Part shown: positions 1 through 7,913 of the stretch, one piece after another
Numbering within the stretch: position 1 is the first letter of the stretch
How the letters are laid out: each line of letters begins with the position of its first letter
Assembly (NCBI GenBank): GCA_002838945.1
Contig: PGXB01000010.1
Span: 62,001-126,000 of the forward strand
Source: a candidate division Zixibacteria bacterium HGW-Zixibacteria-1
GTDB lineage: Bacteria > Zixibacteria > MSB-5A5 > GN15 > PGXB01
Length of the DNA stretch: 64,000 bases
Direction: 5' to 3'
Notes under the pieces: model-generated
The model's database searches: none
Told to the model about the DNA's origin: nothing
What the model saw: the letters and a program-made list of their open reading frames with translations, nothing else
Translations under genes and position numbers: made by a program

Positions 1-1301
1 CCATACAGATTGGGCACACCCGGTTTTATCGAGAAGTCATCCATCTCATTGTTGAGCAGAAAGCCGGCCCCTTCGACGACCAGTTTGCTGCCAAAAGAGG
101 CATTGATGGTATATGTCAGGCTGACCAGATTGCCGTCCTTGTCGGAAATACAAAAGTGCGTCGTCGATTCCGATTCGACCGACTTATCCGGCAATCCGGA
201 ACCAATCTCCTGGGAATTGGCCGCGCTCTGAAGATTGATCAGGGCCCGTCTCGATTCCAAATAATTGGGGTTCAGCAGTTCCGCCACCGGATTATCGACA
301 AAGGCGGGGTCACCGAGATGCACGGCGCGGTCAGCATAAGCCAGCCGGCAGGCTTCGGTGAAAAGATGAATATATTCCGCATGATCGGGACTGTATTGAA
401 AGAAATCGAACGGCTCGATTATCTTGAGAATCTCGCCGATAATAACGCCGCCCGACGAAGGCGGAGGCATCGAATAGATATCAAGTGAATCGAACTTGAA
501 ATGTACCGGCTGACGCCATACGGGCCGATAACCGGACAGGTCCTCATGGCTGATCATGCCCCCGTTTTTTTCCATGGATTGGACGATCAGGTCGGCGGTC
601 TCCCCGGAGTAAAAGCCATCGAGCGAGTCAAGACCGATTCTTTCCAGCGCCGAAGCCAGCTCTTTCTGGGTCAGCTTTTCGCCTTTGGCAGGGGTCGAAC
701 CGCCCTTGAAGAAAACGCTTTTGGTTTCGGGAAAATATGAAAGATCCCGGGCATATTGGGCCAGTCTGCCGGCAAAGTAATCATCCAGCAGAAAACCGGT
801 GTCGGCCAGCTTTATGGCCGGCTCGATTAAGCGGTACCAGTCAAGGGAGCCATATTTTTTCCACATTTCATAAAGACCGGCCACCGTCCCGGGCACTCCG
901 GCCGCCTTGGCCCCAAGCAAAGAGCTGTTCGGGATGACATTTCCCTGCTCGTCAAGGTACATTTCCTTCGTGGCGACAGCGGGTGCGGTCTCACGAAAGT
1001 CCAGCGCTTCGATCCGGCCGGTTTGGGCGTCACGAATCATCGCAAAACCGCCGCCTCCGATATTGCCGGCTTCCGGATAACAGACAGCCAGTGCAAAGCC
1101 GACCGCCACGGCGGCATCAACAGCATTTCCGCCTTCCTTCAATACCTCAAGGCCGATATCGGTGGCGATGGGTGAAGCGGTTGCGACGACACCGTCGGGA
1201 TAATACTTCTCGACCGTCACCATGCCGCAGGCAAAAATCAGAAATGAAACAGCGGCAATCAGCAAAATCGCCGGAAACAAAATAGGACTATGTTTTCTCA
1301 T
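1..1301 (-). CDS. ggt: gamma-glutamyltranspeptidase, 3' end outside window
   Basis: Gamma-glutamyltranspeptidase hydrolyses or transfers the gamma-glutamyl group of glutathione and related peptides, usually in the periplasm or at the surface. The frame is open from an ATG at 1301 to the left edge of the window, giving about 433 residues of a protein usually 530-600 long. The N-terminus has a hydrophobic stretch ending in IFAC, which could be a lipobox, so a lipoprotein is possible. Family landmarks in order are GGNAVDAAVA, YPEAGNIGGGGF, LDFRETAP, PPPSSGGV and, at about residue 385, ESESTTHF. In this family the Thr before HF is the autocatalytic nucleophile that starts the small subunit. GAGFLLNNEMDDF follows. 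The gene starts 38 bases after the glycosidase stop, so the two are probably co-transcribed. The C-terminal part of the small subunit cannot be judged. Confidence 0.93.
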   Translation of the reverse strand, partial: MRKHSPILFPAILLIAAVSFLIFACGMVTVEKYYPDGVVATASPIATDIGLEVLKEGGNAVDAAVAVGFALAVCYPEAGNIGGGGFAMIRDAQTGRIEALDFRETAPAVATKEMYLDEQGNVIPNSSLLGAKAAGVPGTVAGLYEMWKKYGSLDWYRLIEPAIKLADTGFLLDDYFAGRLAQYARDLSYFPETKSVFFKGGSTPAKGEKLTQKELASALERIGLDSLDGFYSGETADLIVQSMEKNGGMISHEDLSGYRPVWRQPVHFKFDSLDIYSMPPPSSGGVIIGEILKIIEPFDFFQYSPDHAEYIHLFTEACRLAYADRAVHLGDPAFVDNPVAELLNPNYLESRRALINLQSAANSQEIGSGLPDKSVESESTTHFCISDKDGNLVSLTYTINASFGSKLVVEGAGFLLNNEMDDFSIKPGVPNLY

Positions 1302-1339
1302 TATCTGCTCGAAGCTTAATCGAAAGCCGCCAAGATGCC

Positions 1340-3526
1340 TTATTTCTTTTCGATCAGGAAAATGCGCCCGTCGGGGAAGTCAATTTTCACCGGTATACCC
1401 TTGCGCATATTGTCCGAAGTTATAACCACCGGTTCCACGCCCTCACCCGCCAGCAGGTCGGTCATTTTGAGACGGGCCGAGGCGATTCCCAGCTTACGCA
1501 GATCCACCCTGACGATAACATCGCGGGAAGAGGTATCATTGATCGACGATAATTCACCCGCCGGCGGCGCCACCATAAACAGCACCGCTTTCTTGCCCGA
1601 TTTATAAACCGAAATATCGACCGAAGGATCGGAACAATACAAATATGGCTGGATGCCGTTTTCGGCCAGAAGGTTTTCCAGAAAGACCATCTTGTTATGG
1701 TCGCAGTTGGAACCAAGATTGAATGTGAAAAGATACAGGGTGCCCTTGTAGCGGGATGAGGCCACACCCACGTTTTTCTTGCTCAGAGTAGCCAGCTTCC
1801 GGACCTTGTTGTCGGTCGAAAGCACGTTGCCGTAGTAGCCGGCGGTAAACTGGATACCTTTCAACTGGATCAGTTTAATAATGTCGATGCCACCGCCAAG
1901 AGCGGTCTTGATTCTCATATGTCGAGATAAAACCGGGCAATCCTTGAACTCTTCGTCATACTTGGGCATCAGGCCGCACATAATGACATTGACGCCTCTT
2001 TTCAACAGTTCGATAATGGCCTCCTGCTGAGCCTCCGGCATAAATTCGGCGCTGGGCATGATCACCAAACTGTATTTCTTCAGCGTATCCGGGTCAATGG
2101 TCTCCCGGATGTCATAGTCGATCTTGAGGCGCATCAAGTCGCGGCACAACCCGCCCTGAGAATCACGCATCAATGACTCAACATAAGTGAATTGCTGAGG
2201 ATTGTTAAGTAGATTCATCCACTGATAATATCTATTCCCTATAAAACAGACCTTGGTTTCTCTTTCCATTTCATTGAGTTTAAGATCAAGGATGGCGCTG
2301 TTGAAGAGCTTGATGACTTCATAACCGCCGGTGATGGTTCCATCGACGGCCAGCGGCGCCCCATGCCAGTGGTCGCGATCGACAAACATATAATGATTGA
2401 AACCATTGAAACCGCTGAGCAGACCGGAGATTAAATAGAAGCGGCGTAACCCGTCCGGATATGAAATATCGCCCATTTTTAATTCTTTGTCAGTGGCCGG
2501 TTTGCCCGATGTGAACGAGGAGGCCCAGGCAAAACCGTATTCACCGCGTAAATAGCGCCCTTTCTGGACGAGGTCGAAGTAGGTCCCCTCCGGAAAGACA
2601 TTGGTCCCAATAACCAATTCCCGTTCCTTGGAATAAAGATTAAAGGCCGGCAGAAAATCTCCCGGTCGGAAATAAAGAGACCTGAAAAATAACGGCTCAA
2701 CCGTGTATGACTTGAATAAATCTTCCAGAAGGGCCAGATATGACCGGATCATAAACTCGCGGAACCGGAACCAGTCAAAAACCTTCGGCAAATCCCGGAT
2801 ATCGAGATCATTGAAGACTCTGGGCGGCTCGATCGCCTCGAAGGTTTCATCCTTGCTTTTATATACCTGTCGTAACTTTTTGATATCTTCATACCTGGAA
2901 GCCAGAAAACCGGGATAGTATTTGGCCAGGACATCAGGGTTGAAGTCAGCCGAACCGGGATCCAGATACCGACCGAATGATGTCTCGAAATCAATCTCCA
3001 GCATAAAAACGGGGCCGCGCGGATAAATATAATTCTTTGTCGCTTCGATAAGGTTCTTAAAATAGGAAGTCAGGAAATGATGAAAATGCGGGTGCATATA
3101 ACTGGGTAAATATCCACCTTCCACGCCGGCATCGTTCTTAAGTTTCAGTTCCTGGCCTTTGGCATCGCGGGCAAAGATTTTTAAATCGGAGAAAAGGAAT
3201 TTCGGCAGCCCGCCGTTCGGCCACTGGGCGGATACCCATGGCCCGGGCCGAAGAATTACCTTAAAGCCGAACTCTCGGGCCAATTCAAGAAAGACAAGCA
3301 AATCCTTCCTGGGGTCGGAGTATCCGGTAAAATCGACATCTCGCTTGTTGTCCTGATGGAGATTCCATGGAACCGAGGTGGAGATAATTCTGAATCCGGC
3401 CTTTTTGATTCTCTCAAAACAGATCGACCAATATCTCTTATCGACGCGGAAATAATGCATTTCCACTGAAAAGGGATAATATTGTTCCTTCCCGATTATG
3501 AATTTGTTGTCAGCGACTCCAAGCAT
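1340..3526 (-). CDS. GH35-like beta-galactosidase family glycosidase
   Basis: This 728-residue protein without signal peptide resembles family 35 glycoside hydrolases, whose TIM barrel removes terminal beta-galactose. The N-terminus carries FSVEMHYFRVDKRYW, ISTSVPWNLHQ and LRPGPWVSAQWPNGGLP, all close to GH35 signatures. The acid/base region reads GPVFMLEIDFETSFG, where the family consensus is GPxxxxQxENEYG. Glu181 sits where the catalytic acid/base is expected, but the preceding Gln, Glu and Asn are changed. A later GEYGFAW could hold the nucleophile. The C-terminal half is Rossmann-like (IMPSAEFMPEAQ, GVNVIMCG) and then beta-rich. The start has a good ribosome site (AAGGATAAGGTG before ATATG). 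The class is fairly sure, but the substrate is unknown and the altered motif means activity is not guaranteed. Confidence 0.75.
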   Translation of the reverse strand: MLGVADNKFIIGKEQYYPFSVEMHYFRVDKRYWSICFERIKKAGFRIISTSVPWNLHQDNKRDVDFTGYSDPRKDLLVFLELAREFGFKVILRPGPWVSAQWPNGGLPKFLFSDLKIFARDAKGQELKLKNDAGVEGGYLPSYMHPHFHHFLTSYFKNLIEATKNYIYPRGPVFMLEIDFETSFGRYLDPGSADFNPDVLAKYYPGFLASRYEDIKKLRQVYKSKDETFEAIEPPRVFNDLDIRDLPKVFDWFRFREFMIRSYLALLEDLFKSYTVEPLFFRSLYFRPGDFLPAFNLYSKERELVIGTNVFPEGTYFDLVQKGRYLRGEYGFAWASSFTSGKPATDKELKMGDISYPDGLRRFYLISGLLSGFNGFNHYMFVDRDHWHGAPLAVDGTITGGYEVIKLFNSAILDLKLNEMERETKVCFIGNRYYQWMNLLNNPQQFTYVESLMRDSQGGLCRDLMRLKIDYDIRETIDPDTLKKYSLVIMPSAEFMPEAQQEAIIELLKRGVNVIMCGLMPKYDEEFKDCPVLSRHMRIKTALGGGIDIIKLIQLKGIQFTAGYYGNVLSTDNKVRKLATLSKKNVGVASSRYKGTLYLFTFNLGSNCDHNKMVFLENLLAENGIQPYLYCSDPSVDISVYKSGKKAVLFMVAPPAGELSSINDTSSRDVIVRVDLRKLGIASARLKMTDLLAGEGVEPVVITSDNMRKGIPVKIDFPDGRIFLIEKK

Positions 3527-3895
3527 ATAACACCTTATCCTTCAAAGAATTACAAAATCCATGGGTTTTCCCCCGTTATCTTGAATCTTAATGAAAATAG
3601 AGAGATAAGTCAACAAAATTTATTTTTTGTCAAAAAATATATCATCAGAATATATTTTAAATAAAAATATAACGCGATAACTCCTTGTTGTATAATATCA
3701 TAAAATATGAGATAATTTTGCATAAAGAGGACATAATGGACTAAAAAACTTTCAAGAACCATAACTCATTGTTCTTAATGGGTTTACAAACTGAATGAAA
3801 GATACTGCAGAATATCAAACCTAATCCATTGTTGTACAAAAAATTAACCCCCCGGCCTTATGGGGCAGGGGGGTCAAATTTCCAAAATCAAATCA
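3527..3895. other. AT-rich intergenic spacer
   Basis: Between the glycosidase start and the stop of the next minus-strand gene there is no open frame with coding character. The middle is very AT-rich. The only structure recognised is the terminator hairpin at 3847-3874. The promoter of the glycosidase-ggt pair should lie here but was not identified. Confidence 0.6.
3847..3874 (-). terminator. rho-independent terminator
   Basis: Read on the minus strand, an ACCCCCC-T-GCC arm and a GGC-C-GGGGGGT arm close on a CCATAA loop, followed by TAATTTTTT. It lies about 20 bases beyond the stop of the 312-residue tail protein. Confidence 0.8.
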
Positions 3896-4834
3896 TTATC
3901 TAATCAGCATCAACTTCTTCGTATTGGTGTAGTTATTGGCTTCGATTTTGTAGAAGTAGATACCGGAAGCGACTTCGCTACCATTATCTGACCGGGAATC
4001 CCAATCCACCGAATAATATCCCGCGGCATATTCGCCGTCAACCAGAGTGGTTATTTTCTGGCCGAGAATGTTGAAAACCGAGATGTTGACATTGGATTTT
4101 TCCGGAACCGCGAATTCAAACCGGGTGGTCGGGTTGAACGGGTTGGGGTAATTCTGGCCCAGTTCAAACTGAGTCGGCAGGATATTCTTGTCCAGGTCGC
4201 GGACATCGGTGCCGGCGGTATCGACAACCTCCCAGCACAGCGGCGTGGACGGGCCTTCAGAAGCGCCAAGGAAAAATGCGTCCATATCTTCCCACAACCA
4301 GTCAAATTTTTGAAGCACCGGAGTCGTATTCGGAACGGAACAGGAATCGATACAGAAAAAGCCTTCGTTCAGGATCTGCATCGCAAAAGTAATATGATTG
4401 GTAGTATCCTGAATGGGCCAGGCGACTATACCGGCGCCGGTCCAGTTCAGGGTATCGGGAAAGATTGCGTCACAACCAATGCCGGTGTAATCGTCATAAA
4501 CATTGAAGTAACCGGGCCAGGCGGCCGACTCCGAAATAAATGTCTCGGTCACCGTGGAGCCCCGATAATCTATGGGAGCCTTGGTTCCGGTACCGATATA
4601 CTGAACATTCATCGGGTTGCCATCTTTCTCAAACAGAGCAAATGGAATACTTCCGCCTGCATGCTCACCATAATCATTAAAGAAATAAATCTTGACGGCG
4701 ATTGTATCATTCAGGGCGATTTTCCCATCAATCAGAGGCTCGACTTTCGCCGTAATGGTCGTGGCCGCATTGGCGACTCCAAATGAAAGAAAGATTACCG
4801 CGACAGCAAATAATAACATCAAATTTCGTTTCAT
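3896..4834 (-). CDS. secreted protein with type IX-like C-terminal tail
   Basis: This is a 312-residue protein of unknown function. Residues 1-23 form a signal peptide (MKRNLMLLFAVAVIFLSFG, then ANA). Residues 24-205 form a beta-rich domain with DTLNWTGAGI, then FCIDSCSVPN and FDWLWED. The same landmarks occur in the N-terminal domain of the 864-residue protein at 32349-34943. The last 90 residues are a FlgD-like or Por-secretion tail: LGQNYPNPFNPTT, VFNILGQ, AGYYSVDWD, ASGIYFYKI and a final KKLMLIR. In Bacteroidota such tails direct export by the type IX system. The start has AGGAG seven bases upstream. A strong promoter at 5088-5116 predicts a leader of about 247 bases. The gene is monocistronic, with a terminator after it. 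Confidence 0.85.
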   Translation of the reverse strand: MKRNLMLLFAVAVIFLSFGVANAATTITAKVEPLIDGKIALNDTIAVKIYFFNDYGEHAGGSIPFALFEKDGNPMNVQYIGTGTKAPIDYRGSTVTETFISESAAWPGYFNVYDDYTGIGCDAIFPDTLNWTGAGIVAWPIQDTTNHITFAMQILNEGFFCIDSCSVPNTTPVLQKFDWLWEDMDAFFLGASEGPSTPLCWEVVDTAGTDVRDLDKNILPTQFELGQNYPNPFNPTTRFEFAVPEKSNVNISVFNILGQKITTLVDGEYAAGYYSVDWDSRSDNGSEVASGIYFYKIEANNYTNTKKLMLIR

Positions 4835-5022
4835 GCTTTTAACTCCTATGTTGGCAGATTATTTTTGTTCCTCACCCAAGTTTTCGACTAACCTTTGCCT
4901 TTAACACGGTCATTATATAAAGACTGACCAGAGGCGCTAAAGGATTAATCGAATTTTAAAGATTGCTAAAAAACGCCTCCCTGCGAAGCAAATTTAAGAT
5001 AGCGTTATCAATAAAGTCCCTG

Positions 5023-5033
5023 TCTCACCTCCC
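5023..5033 (-). promoter_or_regulatory. isolated Shine-Dalgarno-like leader motif
   Basis: The minus strand reads GGGAGGTGAGA, a near-perfect complement of the 16S rRNA 3' end, about 190 bases before the ATG at 4834 and about 50 bases after the predicted transcript start. Similar motifs lie in the leaders of the genes starting at 11354 and 34943. The role is unknown. Confidence 0.45.
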
Positions 5034-5087
5034 TCTATTGGCCATCAATAGTTTAGGCATATTTACCCAATATCTGTTTAATCACAG

Positions 5088-5116
5088 ATTATACAATCTG
5101 ATATAAATTCCGTCAA
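5088..5116 (-). promoter_or_regulatory. sigma70-type promoter
   Basis: On the minus strand a TTGACG -35 box (5111-5116), a 17-base spacer and a perfect TATAAT -10 box (5088-5093) precede the 312-residue tail protein gene. Confidence 0.7.
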
Positions 5117-5159
5117 CAAAAAAATCGATCAACTGCAAAAAATACGTAAAAACCGGCAA

Positions 5160-7574
5160 TCACAACGGAGGTGGGGGACCGCCTTTATATAAATAACTTA
5201 TAAGATAGGTCGCATCCAGAATATTCATGGTTCCGCTGGCGTTGGCATCGCCGCAATATAAGTCGGGCGCCGGGCCGCCTTTGTATAGGTAATTGATTAG
5301 AAATGTCACGTCAAGAATGTTGATGGTGCCGCTAAAGTCGGCATCTCCCCGATCACAAGCAGCAACCGATATCTGCCCCGCAATCTTAACCGGAACATAA
5401 TTACTCACCACCGATCCCAGTTCCAGAATACGTCCGGAAAGCGTGGTGTCCGAAATGGTTAAGACTTCGTTCGAGGGCGGATTTCCGATATAGAAATACA
5501 GCTTCAAAATAACGCCGGTATCGGCCGGCAAATAACTGGAGCCGGGAGTGGTGGTATTGGGAAGCATGCTGATCATAAAACGCTGGCCGACCGGGTCGAA
5601 ATAGATATTTTTGACCTGGTCAAAATACTCGGTGCGCAGACCGACTACGGAAGCCGAGTCAAATCTGACATATGCCGGGTATGCCGGCGGTTGTCCATTG
5701 GGACGCCTGATTTTGAAGGGGAACATGATCGAGCTGTTCAAATATTTGTTATCCAGATAGACCGGAACCACAATACTGTTATTCGGCTGGGTCGAAAGGG
5801 AAGCTATCCGCAGGGTGTCGGCGGTGACCATGACAAGGTTTTTCTGAGTTTCAGTCGCGGTTCCGTTGGCATCGTCAACAGTCAAGGAAACGGTTTTCAG
5901 ACCATAATCATAATAAGTGTGGCTCGGATTTTGACCCAATGATGATCCTCCGTCACCAAAATCCCAACTCCATGTGGTCGGCGAATTGGGTGACTCATCG
6001 ACAAAATCGACCGCCAGAGGCGCTCCGCCCTTTAATACCGGTCCGGCGCTGAAAGCGGCGGTGGGAAGATTTTGCAACGCTTTGTAAGCGTTAAGCCTTC
6101 CCGAACCGAGTTTACCCTGAAGCCAGAGCGGTTCACTGTACATATCATCGGTATTGTTCAAAATCAGGGGCATTATTTCATCATAACCATAGTCCGGCAT
6201 ATGCGACTTGATTAAGGCCACGACACCGGCCACATGCGGTGCGGCCATGGAAGTGCCGCTTAACGAAGCATAAGTCTCCGCGCCGAAATTACAGAAAGTA
6301 TTATAAATATTGGTGCCTGGAGCACAAAGATCGACCCACGTCCCATAATTTGACCAGGTATTTTTCCTGTCATCAGAGTTGGTCCAAGCCACCGATATGA
6401 ACAGCGGATGGCCGGCTCCAAAAGGATCTTCCCAGGTATCATAATAGTCGGGATTGTCGGCTCCGTCATTGCCGGCCGCATGAATCACCGGAATACCGGC
6501 GCTGTCGGCCCGACGAAGAGCCGCGGTCATGGCGGTTGACTGACTTGTGCCGAAACTGCAGTTCATGACACAGGCCCCGGCAGTAACGGCATAGTCAATG
6601 GCGGTGGCCACGTTGGCGCTGTTAACATAACCGGTATAACCGGCCTCCGGCGTGTAGCCGTAGCCGCCGACCCGAAGACACATAATGCGGGCACCGGCAT
6701 TGGGGCCCTTGCCGCCCCCCCAGCCGCCGGCAACACCGGCGACGCCGTAGCCATTGTTGCTTACGGCGGCCGCAATTCCGGCCACATGCGTTCCGTGCCC
6801 GTCATAATCGGACGGCTTATTATCGGGAATACTGCAGTCGGCATCATAACAGGTGGCCCCGCTGAATCCGGTGAAAAAGTCGTATCCGATAAGGTCGTCA
6901 TAACCGTTTCCATCGTCATCGACCATATTCGAATCATCGACATCAAACACGATCATGTCGCCGTCAAGATCCTCACCAGGATTGACCCAGATATTATCTT
7001 TCAAATCGACATGGTTAAACATAACGCCGGTGTCAATTATGGCAATCTTGGCGGTATCCGAGCCCTTTTCTATTCCCCAGGCAAGAGTATCCTGGATTAT
7101 TTTGACGCCCCATTGAAGATTGAAACTGGGGTCATTGGGAATCCACCCGCGGATCGGTAAAATATAAACCGGTTCGGCGGTTCTGACGTAAGGGTTCTGC
7201 AGCAATTTATCAATAACCGCCTGCAAGTCTTTTTCTTCCGGAAAAATAATTTCATAAAATTTCGACATATTGACATTGCCGAAATTATCTTTGTCCTCAT
7301 TATGTCCCGGGAACATTCTGTTTACCTGGTAGACCTCGATCTCTTCAAGAGTATTATCCAGGATTGGTATTCCGAAACCAACTTTATCAATCGACGCCGA
7401 CAACTTATCGGGCAGCACATCGGTTTCGAATTGCACTTCAAGCCGTCCCGGCATAACTTTGGCGCCGTTGCCGGTTTGATTATCCATGAACCTGGCTTCA
7501 AGCGAGGCGGCTGTAAGAAAACATGTGAGGGTCACTAAAAGGATGGCAGGGAGGAACTTAGCTCTTTTCCTCAT
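5160..7574 (-). CDS. secreted subtilisin-like protease with PKD and dockerin modules
   Basis: This 804-residue secreted serine endopeptidase belongs to family S8. A signal peptide (1-28) is followed by a propeptide-like region. The catalytic domain shows IAIIDTGV (Asp, about 182), GHGTHVAGIAAA (His, about 263), HAAGNDG (oxyanion Asn) and GTSMAAPHVAG (Ser, about 445), so the triad is complete. A PKD domain follows (about 510-590, WSWDFGDG), then a cohesin-like beta domain (about 595-735). Two dockerin repeats (GTINILDVTFLINYLYKGG and GTMNILDATYLISYLYKGG) end the protein at PPPPL. It carries a dockerin and no type IX-like tail. The ATG has GGAGA six bases upstream, and a promoter is predicted at 7725-7754. 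The role is probably extracellular or surface protein degradation. Function is sure, substrate unknown. Confidence 0.95.
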   Translation of the reverse strand: MRKRAKFLPAILLVTLTCFLTAASLEARFMDNQTGNGAKVMPGRLEVQFETDVLPDKLSASIDKVGFGIPILDNTLEEIEVYQVNRMFPGHNEDKDNFGNVNMSKFYEIIFPEEKDLQAVIDKLLQNPYVRTAEPVYILPIRGWIPNDPSFNLQWGVKIIQDTLAWGIEKGSDTAKIAIIDTGVMFNHVDLKDNIWVNPGEDLDGDMIVFDVDDSNMVDDDGNGYDDLIGYDFFTGFSGATCYDADCSIPDNKPSDYDGHGTHVAGIAAAVSNNGYGVAGVAGGWGGGKGPNAGARIMCLRVGGYGYTPEAGYTGYVNSANVATAIDYAVTAGACVMNCSFGTSQSTAMTAALRRADSAGIPVIHAAGNDGADNPDYYDTWEDPFGAGHPLFISVAWTNSDDRKNTWSNYGTWVDLCAPGTNIYNTFCNFGAETYASLSGTSMAAPHVAGVVALIKSHMPDYGYDEIMPLILNNTDDMYSEPLWLQGKLGSGRLNAYKALQNLPTAAFSAGPVLKGGAPLAVDFVDESPNSPTTWSWDFGDGGSSLGQNPSHTYYDYGLKTVSLTVDDANGTATETQKNLVMVTADTLRIASLSTQPNNSIVVPVYLDNKYLNSSIMFPFKIRRPNGQPPAYPAYVRFDSASVVGLRTEYFDQVKNIYFDPVGQRFMISMLPNTTTPGSSYLPADTGVILKLYFYIGNPPSNEVLTISDTTLSGRILELGSVVSNYVPVKIAGQISVAACDRGDADFSGTINILDVTFLINYLYKGGPAPDLYCGDANASGTMNILDATYLISYLYKGGPPPPL

Positions 7575-7724
7575 GTCTAATTCTCCGGTTAAAGACCTAT
7601 CTTAACACCATTTTTTCAAATTTATTTCAAACACTTATTTTCGACTTAAAAGGCGGCAAAGAACCACCCCTATCTGTTATTAACAACTGATTTATCAAGT
7701 TGTTTCTACTAATTTGGCTTTGTT

Positions 7725-7754
7725 ACTATATCGGAAAATTATTTAATCTCTCAA
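7725..7754 (-). promoter_or_regulatory. sigma70-type promoter for the subtilase
   Basis: On the minus strand a TTGAGA box (7749-7754), an 18-base spacer and TATAGT (7725-7730) each match the consensus at five of six positions. They lie between the preceding terminator and the subtilase start. Confidence 0.5.
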
Positions 7755-7813
7755 ATAAAACAAGCGAGTAAAATGATCCCCTTTTAATGTCTCTCTTGCG
7801 TGGTTCAAAATTC

Positions 7814-7842
7814 CCGGGGAGCCGTTGTTAGCGGCCCCCCGG
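7814..7842 (-). terminator. probable rho-independent terminator
   Basis: On the minus strand CCGGGG-G-GCCG pairs with CGGC-T-CCCCGG around a CTAACAA loop, followed by GAATTTTGAA. It lies 72 bases after the stop of the BNR-dockerin gene. Confidence 0.7.
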
Positions 7843-7913
7843 TTTAATTACAGCGTAAATTCTGCTGCCAAAATCTTTAATTCAGATTTAAGGCAACATT
7901 CAGTAATCCGTTT

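Larger units (their letters stand above)
4835..5159 (-). other. long 5' leader and promoter region
   Basis: This gap holds the promoter at 5088-5116 and a leader of about 247 bases for the 312-residue tail protein. The leader carries an isolated GGGAGGTGAGA at 5023-5033 with no start codon at normal spacing. A second TATAAT-like box at 4912-4917 has no good -35 partner. No terminator was seen after the subtilase gene at the right end. Confidence 0.55.
7575..7913 (-). other. intergenic region: terminator then promoter
   Basis: From right to left this gap holds the end of the upstream transcript with its terminator (7814-7842), a promoter (7725-7754) and a leader of about 145 bases for the subtilase. 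No open frame of note was seen. Confidence 0.6.

Noticed and set aside
4912-4917. TATAAT box as promoter of the 312-residue tail protein
   Set aside because: No -35 partner at proper distance. The pair at 5088-5116 is much better.
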